Part shown: positions 25,140 through 34,013 of the stretch, in pieces
Numbering within the stretch: position 1 is the first letter of the stretch
Layout: every line of letters begins with the position of its first letter
Origin: Gemmatimonadota bacterium
Lineage (GTDB): Bacteria > Gemmatimonadota > Gemmatimonadetes > Gemmatimonadales > Gemmatimonadaceae
Length of the DNA: 64,000 nt
NCBI GenBank assembly: GCA_028287305.1
Contig: JAQBPX010000015.1
Span: 186,001 to 250,000 of the forward strand
Direction of reading: 5' to 3'
Notes under the pieces: model-generated
What the model saw: the letters and a program-made list of their open reading frames with translations, nothing else
What the model was told of the DNA's origin: nothing
Database searches by the model: none
Program-made: the position numbers and the translations under genes

Positions 25140-26753
25140 TCAGCGGCAGTTCGCCAGCAGGCGCCTGGGGGCCGGTGCATTCGGGAACAGCGAATGCGCC
25201 GCGCCCCCCTGCTCGTTCACCCCCTTGCACTGCCCCTGGTCGTAGAAGGCCTGCGCGGCACGAATGCGCAGGCGATAGTTGCCGGGGTCCATGCGCGCAG
25301 CGCGAGCGAGCGTGCTCGCCCGGGAGGACTTCGAGTAGAGGTCCATGGCCGTGAGCTGGCCGGTGCTGCGCAGCACCATCAGCGCGCCGACCAGCAGCAC
25401 CAGGATGGTGCCGCCGCGCGCGGCGGCGGGAGCGACCTGCACCTCCTTCTCCGGGGACGGCGCGCCACACGCCGACATGGCGCCCAGTGCCGTCCACACC
25501 AGCAGCGAGGGCGCCGCGAGCAGGAGCACGGCGTCGAATGCCCCAACCACCAGTGCGGCCGCGAGCGTCGCGAGCAGTCCCATGGCCATCGCGACCGCCT
25601 CCTCGTCATCGTGCCGCCGCAGGGTGCCGAGCGCGCTCCACGCCATCAACGCCAGCGCGCCGATCAGCGCAATGAATCCGGGCAGCCCTCGCTCGGCGAG
25701 GAACGCGACGAGGTCACTGCTCGGCCAGGGATTCGCGGTCATCCCGTTCTCGTCGCTCAGGCTTGGATCGTCGGGCGAGGCGAACCTCGGGTATGTCACG
25801 GCCCAGTTGCCCGGGCCCACGCCAAGCACGGGATGCGCGAGCGACATGCGCACCGAGTTCGCATACTGCACCAGGCGACCCTTGCCGCTGCCCTTGCGAT
25901 AGTTGACCAGCCCCTTGGCCGAGTCGAGGTAGGGCGAGTCGCTCTTCCAGTCGAGCGTATTGGGAACGACGACCGCCACGGCCGCGCCGAGCACCGCGCT
26001 CGCGAGCAGCGGCAGCACGCGTCGCACGCCGCGCACGCGGCCATGCGCGACCTTCGCGCAGGCGAGCAGCACGAACGCCGCGGCTCCCACGGCCAGGTAC
26101 GCGCCTCGGCTGCGCGAGAGGATCAGCGCTGCCGCGAGCACAGCCGACCCCGCGCAGGCGAGCACGGTGCGGCCCGCCGAGCGTCCCCTCAGCGCAACGG
26201 TCACCATCAGCGGGATGCCGATGGCAGCGAGGTGCGCCACGAAGTTGCGATTGCCGAGCGTGCCGCCCGGCGCGCGATTGAGGCTGAACCAGCTGCTGTG
26301 CACTCCGTAGGTCTGGAGCAGCGCCGTGATCGCGGCCGCCATGGTGCCGACGGCGATCGCGGCGACCACGGCTCCATCGAGCCCCTTTCGCCCGAGCGCG
26401 CGGGCCACCCAGAAGAGCGCGATGCCGGACACGGTGATCGCGAGGCTGCGGGTGGCGAGCCAGCGATTCGTGGCGAAGACTGACGAGGCCAGTCCCAGCA
26501 CGAGGAATGCGGCGAGAAGCAAGTCCATCCGTCGCACATGCAGCCGTCGCGCGCGTTCGATGAGTGCGAGGAGCGCGATCGCCGCCGTGGCGTGCAGCAC
26601 CAGCTCCTTCGGCACGAAGAACCGGTCGAGCTCGAACAGCTTGTACGGTGATGCGAGCACGATGACGCACAGGGCGCCGAGCGCGATCACGCCGAGCGAG
26701 AAGCGCTCGGCGCGCGTAACGGACAGGGCTGCGTTGGCGGGGTTGGTGGCCAT
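25140..26753 (-). CDS. O-antigen ligase-like (Wzy/WaaL family) membrane protein
   Basis: A 537-aa polytopic membrane protein with about 12 hydrophobic segments and a large central periplasmic loop (about 255-355: WKSDSPYLDSAKGLVNYRKGSGKGR in part, then HPVLGVGPGNWAVTYP). The RxGxxQY-like segment and HPVLGVGPGN are characteristic of the Wzy_C/O-antigen ligase superfamily. A C-terminal tail carries a TPR-like stretch (ARAARMDPGNYRLRIRAAQAF). It may polymerise or ligate surface polysaccharide, but no glycan genes are nearby. ATG 26753 is chosen by the length of the first helix. It is divergent from the DUF5916 gene. Confidence 0.85.
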   Translation of the reverse strand: MATNPANAALSVTRAERFSLGVIALGALCVIVLASPYKLFELDRFFVPKELVLHATAAIALLALIERARRLHVRRMDLLLAAFLVLGLASSVFATNRWLATRSLAITVSGIALFWVARALGRKGLDGAVVAAIAVGTMAAAITALLQTYGVHSSWFSLNRAPGGTLGNRNFVAHLAAIGIPLMVTVALRGRSAGRTVLACAGSAVLAAALILSRSRGAYLAVGAAAFVLLACAKVAHGRVRGVRRVLPLLASAVLGAAVAVVVPNTLDWKSDSPYLDSAKGLVNYRKGSGKGRLVQYANSVRMSLAHPVLGVGPGNWAVTYPRFASPDDPSLSDENGMTANPWPSSDLVAFLAERGLPGFIALIGALALMAWSALGTLRRHDDEEAVAMAMGLLATLAAALVVGAFDAVLLLAAPSLLVWTALGAMSACGAPSPEKEVQVAPAAARGGTILVLLVGALMVLRSTGQLTAMDLYSKSSRASTLARAARMDPGNYRLRIRAAQAFYDQGQCKGVNEQGGAAHSLFPNAPAPRRLLANCR

Positions 26754-26877
26754 GCGGAGGGTGAAGGCTGGGAGAAGGTAGCGCCCGCGTGGCCCGCTGA
26801 CACTTTCCGGACGACGAAAAGGTTGTCGGCCCTCGCCTGGCCGCGCTACGATAGCCGTGTCGTCCTTCCCCCAGGCC

Positions 26878-29568
26878 ATGACAGTCACCCCACTCCTCCT
26901 CGTCGTCGCGCAGCTGGCCGTCACGGCCACGCGCACCTCACGACCGCCCTCGATCGACGGCCGGCTCGATGATGCCGCGTGGTCCACCGCACCCGTCGTG
27001 AGCGGCTTCGTGCAGTCGAACCCGCGCGAGGGAGAGCCCGCGAGCGAGCGGACCGAGGTGCGAATCCTCTACGACGACGCAGCCCTCTATGTGGCCGCCC
27101 GCATGTTCGAGCGAGATCCGGCACGCATGCGATCCGTGCTCACGCGGCGCGATGATTCCGGGGCGCCGAACGACCTGTTCACGATCGCGCTCGACACGTA
27201 CCACGACCACCAGACGGCCATGCAGTTCTCGGTGAACCCGGCGGGCGTGCGCTTCGACCAGCTCAGTGCGGGCGACCAATCCTCAGGCGATGAGGGATGG
27301 GATCCCGTCTGGGAGGCGGCGACTCGCGCGGATTCCGGGGGATGGACCGCCGAGCTGCGCATTCCACTCTCGCAGCTGCGCTTCGCGCAGGTGGACGTGC
27401 AGCAGTGGGGGATCAACCTCTTCCGCACGCTGTCCACGCGCAATGAGCTCGACGCGCTGGTGCTGGTGCGGCAGAACGAGCAGGGCTTTGCGTCGCGCTT
27501 TGCGACGCTGGACGGCATCCGCGGGGTGCCCGCGCCGCGTCGCCTCGAGCTGCTGCCGTACGCGCGATCGCAGATGGAGACGCGACGGGCCACGCCAGGA
27601 GACCCGTTCTTCGACGGGAGCCAGGTGGGGCGTGGCGCGGGGCTCGACCTCAAGTACGGGCTCACCTCCAACCTCACCCTCGATGCCACGGTGAACCCCG
27701 ACTTCGGGCAGGTGGAGGCGGATCCGGCACAGCTCAACCTCTCGGCGTTCGAGAGCTTCTTCGAGGAGCGGCGCCCCTTCTTCGTGGAGGGATCGCAGAT
27801 CTTCTCGTTCGGGCAGGGACCGCTCAATGCGGGCGAGATCTTCTATTCGCGCCGCGTAGGACGGGCGCCGACGCTCTCGCCCAACCTCTCTGGCGTCTAT
27901 GCCGGTTCGCCCGATGACGTCGTGGGCCCGTTCATGGACGTGCCCAAGGCCTCGACGATCCTCGGCGCGGCGAAGGTGAGCGGCAAGCTCGCCGGCGGCA
28001 CGTCCGTCGGGCTGCTGCACGCGGAGACGGGACTGACGAATGGGCGCGTGGAGGCCGAGCAACTGTTCGGGCCGCGTACCGTGAATGGCGTGACCACGTA
28101 TGACCAGCGCGCAGAGGTGGCGTACCGGGACGTGCTCGAGCCGCGCTCGCACTACTCGCTGGCGCGCCTGCGCCAGGATTTTCGTGGCGGGCAGACGAGC
28201 ATCGGCCTGATCGCCACGAGCGTGGTGCGCGACCTGAACTCGAACCGGCTCGACTCGCTCTTCCGGCGTGACGCGCAGGTGGCGGGACTCGACCTGCAGC
28301 ACCGCTGGAACCACAACCGCTTCAACCTGGGCGCCACGCTGGCGGGGAGTCGCATCGCCGGGAGCACCACCGCCATCTCGGCGGCGCAGCGCTCGAGCGC
28401 CCGCTACTTCCAGCGACCCGACCAGGACTACGCGGTGTTCGACCCCACGCGCACGTCGCTCACGGGATACACGGCGAACGCGCGGCTCCGCTACGACGGG
28501 CCGCGCGGCTATGGCTTCGGCGTCACCGCCAACAGCACCACGCCCGGCTACGAGCTGAATGACGCGGGCTTCATCGGGCAGGCGGACTTCCGCCGCCTGG
28601 TGCTCAGCACCAGCTGGTTCCGCCCGAAGCCGACAAAGTACCTGCGCCGCCTGGGGGGAGAGCTGGTCTGGCAGGGCAGCTGGAACTTCGGCAATGAGCG
28701 CACCGGCCGCACAGCGGCCTTCAACACCGTCGCGCAGTTCCAGAACGGATGGGGCACGTCGCTGAACCTCGCGCGCGGCAGTCGCATCGTGAGCGCCTCT
28801 GCCACGCGTGGTGGACCGCCCATCATCAGCACCCCGAACGTGAACGCGAACTTCAACCTCTACAGCGATTCCCGGAAGCGGTTGAGCGGCTCGTTCTTCT
28901 CGTACGGCTTTCGCACGCAGTTCGGGACGCATGTCTGGGGCGGTGGCGGCTCGCTCACCTGGCGGCCGGTGTCGAACGCGAGCTTCAGCGTGAGCCCCAG
29001 CTACGACGACACGCACGATCGGGGCTACCTGGTGACCAAGGTGCCGGACGCGCTCGCGACGGGCACGTTCGGCGTTCGCTACATCGCCGGGGCGCTGGAC
29101 CAGAAGACGATCGACGTGGGCACGCGCGCCGCCTTCACCTTCACGCCGAAGCTCAGCTTCCAGCTCTACGCCGAGCCATTCACGAGCGGCGCGCAGGTGG
29201 AGGGGAAGGACCTGCGAGAGATCCGCTTCCCCAAGCAGGTGAACTTCACCTACTACGCGAGCGATCCCGATGTGCGGCTCACCCGTGACGCGGCGGGCAA
29301 CTACGGCGTGACCATCCTCAAGGATGGACAGGCGATCCGCAACTTCACGATCGCCAACCCGGATGCCTCGTTCCGCTCGCTGCACGGCAGCGCCGTGCTG
29401 CGCTGGGAGTACCGCCCGGGGAGCACGATGTTCGCCGTGTGGACGCATAATCGCGGCCGCTTCGACACCGGCTACACCTATGGCGGGATCGACGACCTGC
29501 GCGCACTCTTTGCAGATGCGCCGGAGAACGTCTTTCTCCTCAAGGTGAACTATTGGCTGAGTCGCTGA
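26878..29568 (+). CDS. DUF5916 outer-membrane protein with N-terminal CBM9-like domain
   Basis: An 896-aa exported protein. After a short hydrophobic start comes a CBM9-like sugar-binding fold (about 20-200: PSIDGRLDDAAWSTAPV, FVQSNPREGEPASERTEVRILYD in part, ALYVAARMFERDP). The DUF5916 region follows, with LDATVNPDFGQVEADPAQLNLSAFE (split here) and FFEERRPFFVEGSQIF, the usual family fingerprint, then a long beta-barrel ending FLLKVNYWLSR. It is thought to reside in the outer membrane; its function is unproven. It heads a four-gene run: the next gene overlaps by 16 nt and encodes a plug-domain protein, then a small secreted protein and an M1 peptidase. Confidence 0.9.
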   Translation: MTVTPLLLVVAQLAVTATRTSRPPSIDGRLDDAAWSTAPVVSGFVQSNPREGEPASERTEVRILYDDAALYVAARMFERDPARMRSVLTRRDDSGAPNDLFTIALDTYHDHQTAMQFSVNPAGVRFDQLSAGDQSSGDEGWDPVWEAATRADSGGWTAELRIPLSQLRFAQVDVQQWGINLFRTLSTRNELDALVLVRQNEQGFASRFATLDGIRGVPAPRRLELLPYARSQMETRRATPGDPFFDGSQVGRGAGLDLKYGLTSNLTLDATVNPDFGQVEADPAQLNLSAFESFFEERRPFFVEGSQIFSFGQGPLNAGEIFYSRRVGRAPTLSPNLSGVYAGSPDDVVGPFMDVPKASTILGAAKVSGKLAGGTSVGLLHAETGLTNGRVEAEQLFGPRTVNGVTTYDQRAEVAYRDVLEPRSHYSLARLRQDFRGGQTSIGLIATSVVRDLNSNRLDSLFRRDAQVAGLDLQHRWNHNRFNLGATLAGSRIAGSTTAISAAQRSSARYFQRPDQDYAVFDPTRTSLTGYTANARLRYDGPRGYGFGVTANSTTPGYELNDAGFIGQADFRRLVLSTSWFRPKPTKYLRRLGGELVWQGSWNFGNERTGRTAAFNTVAQFQNGWGTSLNLARGSRIVSASATRGGPPIISTPNVNANFNLYSDSRKRLSGSFFSYGFRTQFGTHVWGGGGSLTWRPVSNASFSVSPSYDDTHDRGYLVTKVPDALATGTFGVRYIAGALDQKTIDVGTRAAFTFTPKLSFQLYAEPFTSGAQVEGKDLREIRFPKQVNFTYYASDPDVRLTRDAAGNYGVTILKDGQAIRNFTIANPDASFRSLHGSAVLRWEYRPGSTMFAVWTHNRGRFDTGYTYGGIDDLRALFADAPENVFLLKVNYWLSR

Positions 29569-30896
29569 GGCGGCGCACCACTCGCCTCCTTCTCGCGGCA
29601 GGGCTCGCTGCATCCACCCGGGTCTCCCAGGCACAGGGAACCCGGGTGCTCGGCGTAGTCTATGACAGCATCTCGCGGGCGCCCTTCCGGGGCGCCACCG
29701 TGCAGATCGCCCAGCAGTCGGCGGGATCGAGGGTGTACACCACGCAAGCCGACTCCGATGGCCGCTTCATCATCGAGAACGTGCCCCCCGGCCGGTACCT
29801 CGCCGGGTTCTTTCACTTCGCGCTCGATACGCTGGGACTCGAGCCACCGGTACGGCTGATCGACGTTGGCGGAACGGACCAGCAGCGGCTGAGTCTGGGC
29901 ACGCCGTCCCCGCGGAGCGTGGCGCGCGCGCTCTGCGGTCGCGCGTCCGGGGACTCGATCGGCGCGCTCTACGCGCGCGTCTACGATGCGCGCAGCGGAG
30001 AGCCGGTCGTGGGCGCCACGCTGGTTGCCACCTGGCACGAGCTGGTGAACTCCGGGGAGGTGGTACGGCACGAGGAGCCCACGCTCGACGCACGATCGAA
30101 CGTGGACGGATGGGCGGTGGTGTGCGGCCTGCCGGGCGGATCGCCCGTGTCCGCACGGGTAAACAGGGGCCCGGACACCTCCGGGGTCGTGATGGTGAAC
30201 GTGCCGGGCGGCGGCTTCCTGCGACGCGATTTTCGCATGGGCGGATCGACCCGCCTGGCCGGAGTGGTGAAGGGGGTCGCCGGTGCGCCGCTGGCGAACG
30301 CGCAGGTGCGCTTCGCGGGTGGCGGAGCGGTGGTGCGCACCGACGCCAGCGGCGCCTTCAACCTTCCATCGCATCCCGCGGGCTCGCAGACGCTCGAGGC
30401 CCGCGCCGCCGGCTACGCTTTGCTGCAGCGCACCATGGACATAGAGGCCTCGCGTCCCCAGCCCGTGGAGCTCACGCTCAGTGTGCTGCCGGAGTTGCCC
30501 GACTCCGCGCGCCCGGCGACTGGCGCGAGTGGATTCGAGGAGCGGCGTCGTGCGGGTGCCGGCAGGTACGTGAGTGCACACGATCTCGACCTGCTGGATC
30601 CCTTCGGCGTCTCCGACATCCTGCGTGGAATGCCGGGCGTGGCGGTGAGCGACGAGGGGCTCAATCACGTCGTGACGTTCGCGGCGTACGGGGGACGATG
30701 CATTCCCGCGCTGCTCCTGAACGGGTCTGCAATTCACCTGGATGCGCGCACGAACCTCGACTCCCTGGTGCGCCCGGACGATGTCCTTGGGCTGGAGGTG
30801 TACACCCATGACGTCCAGCCGCCATCCGCCTATCAGTCGGCCGCCGGCGAGTGCGGCACCATCGTGATCTGGACGGGAAGGACGCGACACCGGTAG
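29553..30896 (+). CDS. Carboxypeptidase-regulatory-like + TonB-plug protein, no barrel
   Basis: A 447-aa secreted protein from a TTG start that overlaps the end of the DUF5916 gene by 16 nt. The signal peptide ends about residue 28 (VSQAQG). Two or three carboxypeptidase-D regulatory-like beta-sandwiches follow (GVVYDSISRAPFRGATV, ARVYDARSGEPVVGATL, LAGVVKGVAGAPLANAQV). A C-terminal plug-like domain comes last (LDLLDPFGVSDILRGMPGV, VFVNGS-like LLLNGSAIHLD, LGLEVYTHD, CGTIVIWT). This is the N-terminal half of a SusC/TonB receptor without its barrel. It may lend a plug to another barrel or act as an outer-membrane adaptor (inference). Confidence 0.85.
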   Translation: MAESLRRRTTRLLLAAGLAASTRVSQAQGTRVLGVVYDSISRAPFRGATVQIAQQSAGSRVYTTQADSDGRFIIENVPPGRYLAGFFHFALDTLGLEPPVRLIDVGGTDQQRLSLGTPSPRSVARALCGRASGDSIGALYARVYDARSGEPVVGATLVATWHELVNSGEVVRHEEPTLDARSNVDGWAVVCGLPGGSPVSARVNRGPDTSGVVMVNVPGGGFLRRDFRMGGSTRLAGVVKGVAGAPLANAQVRFAGGGAVVRTDASGAFNLPSHPAGSQTLEARAAGYALLQRTMDIEASRPQPVELTLSVLPELPDSARPATGASGFEERRRAGAGRYVSAHDLDLLDPFGVSDILRGMPGVAVSDEGLNHVVTFAAYGGRCIPALLLNGSAIHLDARTNLDSLVRPDDVLGLEVYTHDVQPPSAYQSAAGECGTIVIWTGRTRHR

Positions 30897-30916
30897 TCAC
30901 GGGACTATCTTCCAGC

Positions 30917-31384
30917 ATGAAGGCCGCCGCGCTGCTGATGTTCCTCGCCACTTCGGGGCTCGCGCAATCGGCTCCCGTGCCCCTCCCCGCGGTGCGAGAG
31001 CTCCTCGAGGCGCCGACGGTCGTGATGATCGCCGGCAGGCAGGTGCGCCTCGACGCCTATCTCTGGCGCGACTTCATGCCGATCGCCGCCTCGAACGGTT
31101 CGCCGCTGGGCGCCGTAGTCCGGGCACGCACTTCCGACGGCACCACCTTTCCCGCGGGAGCGCGCATCGAGGCCGTCTGGATCGTGCGCGCGCCCGACGT
31201 CTGGACGGCGGTCGTCACCGATCGCTCCGACGAGCTCGAGCCCGCCACCAGGGAAGTGGTCGCCAGTGGCGGCCCGAAGTGGGGACCCGGCATCACCGTG
31301 GAGGTGATCGCCCGCATTCGCAGCGTTGACGGCACGACGATCCTCGTCCGTGCTCCTTCCCGCAGGATCAACCGCACCGACTGA
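30917..31384 (+). CDS. Small secreted hypothetical protein, 155 aa
   Basis: An exported protein with a signal peptide (MKAAALLMFLATSGLAQS). A single beta-rich domain follows, of about 130 residues: VVMIAGRQVRLDAYLWRDFMP, IEAVWIVRAPDVWTAVV, ITVEVIARIRSVDGTTILVRAP. It resembles small immunoglobulin-like secreted domains but I cannot name a family. It lies 20 nt after the plug-domain gene and directly abuts the M1 peptidase gene (TGA then ATG), so it belongs to the same transcription unit. Function unknown. Confidence 0.75.
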   Translation: MKAAALLMFLATSGLAQSAPVPLPAVRELLEAPTVVMIAGRQVRLDAYLWRDFMPIAASNGSPLGAVVRARTSDGTTFPAGARIEAVWIVRAPDVWTAVVTDRSDELEPATREVVASGGPKWGPGITVEVIARIRSVDGTTILVRAPSRRINRTD

Positions 31385-33487
31385 ATGATGCTCACGCGAA
31401 CGATCGCAGGACTCTTCCTCGCCGCCGCCACGCTCGCGGGTCCGGCCGCAGGCGCCCAGGCCGCGAAGTCAACGAAGGCGACGAAGCCCGCCACCGCGCC
31501 GTGGCCTGCGCGCGCCATCCGGCACGACGTGCCGATGACCAACATGATCCGGCGCGCATTCGCCATGGGAACGCGCGATTCCACCGGGCATCCGGGCCGC
31601 AACTACTGGCAGCTCAGGACCGACTACGTGATCTCCGCGCGCCTCGACGAGGCGACGCACACCGTGAGCGGTCGCGAGCGGGTCGTGATCCACAACAACA
31701 GTGACAGCGCGCTCACGTCGCTCCAGCTGCGGCTCGACCAGAACATCTTCGCCTCCAACGTGCCGCGCGGCGAGACGGTGCCCGAGATCACCGACGGAAT
31801 GAAGATCTCGTGGATGAAGCTCGACGGCGCCGACGTCGCGCTGGTCGCGCCGCAGTCGGGGCGCCTGCGTGGCGCTGGCGGTGCGGTCACGCAGCCCACG
31901 GTCGCGAACATCAAGGAGACCACCACGCGCGTCTCGCTGCCCAAGGCGATCGCCGCCGGCGCATCGGTCACGCTCGAAGCCGAGTGGAGCTTCCGCGTGC
32001 CGCAGTCGGAAGGCGTGCGCGGCGAGCGCATGGGGCGATGGACGGACTCGCTCTACCAGGTGGCGCAGTGGTATCCCCGCGTCGCGGTCTACGACGACCT
32101 GCGCGGCTGGGACACCGATCCCTATCTCGGCCTCTCGGAGTTCTACAACAACTTCGGCAGCTTCGACGTCACGATCGACGTGCCGGCAGCATGGGTGGTG
32201 GGTGCGACCGGCGTGCTGCAGAACGCGAGCGACGTCCTCACGCAGCCCGTGCGTGACAGGCTCGCCGCCGCGATGCAGACCGACAGCGTGCAGGTGGTGC
32301 TCGCCGCCGGCGAGCGCGGCACGAATGCGGGCACCAACGGCCGGCAGCAGTGGCACTTCACCGCCGACAGCGTGGCCGACTTCGCGTGGGGCACGAGCGA
32401 TCGCTACATGTGGCGCGCGACGCACGCGAACATCCCGGGCGGCAAGGGCCCGGTGCTCGTGAGCAACCTGTTCACGCCCGGGCGCCTCGCCGCGAATGTG
32501 GAGGCCGCCAAGCTCGGGCGTCACGCGCTCGAGTTCTACTCGAAGCTCTGGATGCCGTACGCATGGTCCACGCTCACGATCGTGGACGGCCCCGAGGGCG
32601 GGATGGAGTATCCCACCTTCATCATGTCCACCGCCGGCGCAGCCGATCACGAGACGGGCCATCAGTGGTGGCCCATGATGGTCGGCGTGAACGAGACCTG
32701 GTACGGGTGGATGGATGAGGGCTTCAACAACTGGATGAACACGCTCTCCGCCGCCGATCGCGCCGGGCGGGCGCTGCCGAACAACGGCGGGCAGGGCTAC
32801 GGAAACACGAGCGGCAATGAGCGCGAGGCGCCGCTGATGTGGGATGCCAACTACGGTGGGCCGAACTACAGCTTCCAGGCGTACGGCAAGTCGGGGCCGA
32901 TGCTCTCGATGCTCGGCGGCATGGTGGGCGACAGCGCGGTGTTCCGCGCGCAGAGCGAGTACGCGAAGGCGTGGCGCTTCCGCCATCCGTCGCCGTGGGA
33001 CTACATGTTCTCGATGCAGCGCTCGCTCGGCCGCGACCTCGGCTGGTTCTGGTACTACTGGCTGTTCACCACGGAGAGCGTCGAGGGAAGCATCGCGAAC
33101 GTGAAGACGGCGGGCCGCACGACCACGGTCACGGTGCAGCAGGACGGACAGATGCCCTCGCCCGTCGTGATTCGCGTGACGTTCGCACCGACCGGCGCGA
33201 AGCTGCGCCCCATGGCGAATGCGGTGATGACGGACAGCGTGACGGCGGTGGTCACGTGGCCGGTGGACGTCTGGTTCGGTGGGAAGAAGACCTTCGACGC
33301 GGCCCTCGACTTCGGTGGGCGGAAGATCGAGAAGCTGATGCTGGATCCGCAGTGCCGGTTCCCCGATCGCAATCCCGAGGACAACGTCTGGCCGCGCGAG
33401 CCGGCATGGGTTGCGCCGGCGCGAACGCAGGGTCCGCCGGACCCGAATGCCCCCATTCGGCCGGGGACGTGTCGAGTCGTCAGGTAA
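31385..33487 (+). CDS. Secreted M1-family zinc metallopeptidase
   Basis: A 700-aa gluzincin with a signal peptide (ends AAGAQA). The active site is visible as HETGH (422-426) with the third zinc ligand Glu445 in WMDEGF, exactly the H-E-x-x-H-x18-E spacing of M1 enzymes. The exopeptidase motif reads GGMEYP (405-410). A large N-terminal beta domain (about 75-340) precedes it. The protein is shorter than aminopeptidase N because the C-terminal ARM domain is small or absent. It follows the small secreted protein without a gap. It is probably a periplasmic aminopeptidase acting on peptides. Confidence 0.94.
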   Translation: MMLTRTIAGLFLAAATLAGPAAGAQAAKSTKATKPATAPWPARAIRHDVPMTNMIRRAFAMGTRDSTGHPGRNYWQLRTDYVISARLDEATHTVSGRERVVIHNNSDSALTSLQLRLDQNIFASNVPRGETVPEITDGMKISWMKLDGADVALVAPQSGRLRGAGGAVTQPTVANIKETTTRVSLPKAIAAGASVTLEAEWSFRVPQSEGVRGERMGRWTDSLYQVAQWYPRVAVYDDLRGWDTDPYLGLSEFYNNFGSFDVTIDVPAAWVVGATGVLQNASDVLTQPVRDRLAAAMQTDSVQVVLAAGERGTNAGTNGRQQWHFTADSVADFAWGTSDRYMWRATHANIPGGKGPVLVSNLFTPGRLAANVEAAKLGRHALEFYSKLWMPYAWSTLTIVDGPEGGMEYPTFIMSTAGAADHETGHQWWPMMVGVNETWYGWMDEGFNNWMNTLSAADRAGRALPNNGGQGYGNTSGNEREAPLMWDANYGGPNYSFQAYGKSGPMLSMLGGMVGDSAVFRAQSEYAKAWRFRHPSPWDYMFSMQRSLGRDLGWFWYYWLFTTESVEGSIANVKTAGRTTTVTVQQDGQMPSPVVIRVTFAPTGAKLRPMANAVMTDSVTAVVTWPVDVWFGGKKTFDAALDFGGRKIEKLMLDPQCRFPDRNPEDNVWPREPAWVAPARTQGPPDPNAPIRPGTCRVVR

Positions 33488-33498
33488 GGACTGACTTC

Positions 33499-33774
33499 GT
33501 CGCGCTCCACGCGTAGGGGCCTGGTGGCGTAAGGACGTCCGTGGTCTCCTCGGAGACGACCGCGGACGAACTGATACGGAATTCCGCGGATACGGCAACG
33601 ACAACTGATCTCTTGTAAACAGCACACCCATCGAGCTCGAGCCCGATGGGTGTGCTGTTTCAAAAGCTCTGCAGCTGTCGTGTCCGCGCTGTCCGCATCA
33701 GTTCGTCCGCGGCTGTCTCCGAGGAGACCAAGAACGCCATTACGCCACGAGAACCCCGACGTGTGGAGCGCGAC
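33499..33774. repeat. 276-bp nested inverted repeat with 56-bp near-perfect arms
   Basis: The outer stem GTCGCGCTCCAC (33499-33510) pairs perfectly with GTGGAGCGCGAC (33763-33774). Inside, 33524-33579 and 33693-33748 are inverted copies with 49 of 56 positions identical, including uninterrupted 16-bp blocks (TGGTCTCCTCGGAGAC and CCGCGGACGAACTGAT). A perfect 17-bp terminator stem sits in the centre. It occupies the whole gap between the M1 peptidase gene and a convergent small membrane gene. The size and nesting recall a miniature element or a stabilised 3' structure, but no terminal duplication or transposase is visible. Confidence 0.85.
33617..33660. terminator. Bidirectional rho-independent terminator
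   Basis: AAACAGCACACCCATCG (33617-33633) pairs perfectly with CGATGGGTGTGCTGTTT (33644-33660) around a 10-nt loop. It gives a U-run on the plus transcript and a matching U-run on the minus transcript. It sits at the centre of the large inverted repeat between convergent genes. Confidence 0.9.
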
Positions 33775-33785
33775 GGACCAAGCCC

Positions 33786-33953
33786 CTATGACTCCAGCAG
33801 CTGCTCCGCCCACTTGCGGCCGTAGAAGATGCCGATGCCGGTGAAGATCATGCTGAAGATGAACGACGTCATGAAGCCGCCGAGCAGGGAGCCGATGTAC
33901 CAGCCCACGTAGCTGAGCACGAACGAGACGAACCACCCGAGCGTCTTGGCCAT
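33786..33953 (-). CDS. Small membrane protein, 55 aa
   Basis: The minus-strand frame from ATG 33953 to TAG 33786 encodes a 55-residue protein starting MAKTLGWFVSFVLSYVGWYI. It has two glycine-rich hydrophobic segments and a basic-acidic tail (GRKWAEQLLES). The alternation GSLLGGFMTSFIFSMIFTG suggests a tightly packed helical hairpin. I know no family for certain, though such 50-60 aa membrane proteins are common. No clear Shine-Dalgarno is present. Confidence 0.65.
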   Translation of the reverse strand: MAKTLGWFVSFVLSYVGWYIGSLLGGFMTSFIFSMIFTGIGIFYGRKWAEQLLES

Positions 33954-34013
33954 GCTGCAATCTTGCAGGGTGCGCGCTGGGGCGCGAGGAATTTCTTCGT
34001 CCCGCCGGTCGCC

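Noticed and set aside
27283-29634. A 783-aa open frame on the minus strand opposite the DUF5916 gene
   Set aside because: GC-rich third positions make long antisense frames. The sequence is Arg/Glu/Val-rich with no domain, while the plus strand has clear DUF5916 motifs.
31469-33631. A 720-aa minus-strand frame opposite the M1 peptidase
   Set aside because: No recognisable domain, Arg/His-rich composition, and the plus frame has an exact HExxH-x18-E site.
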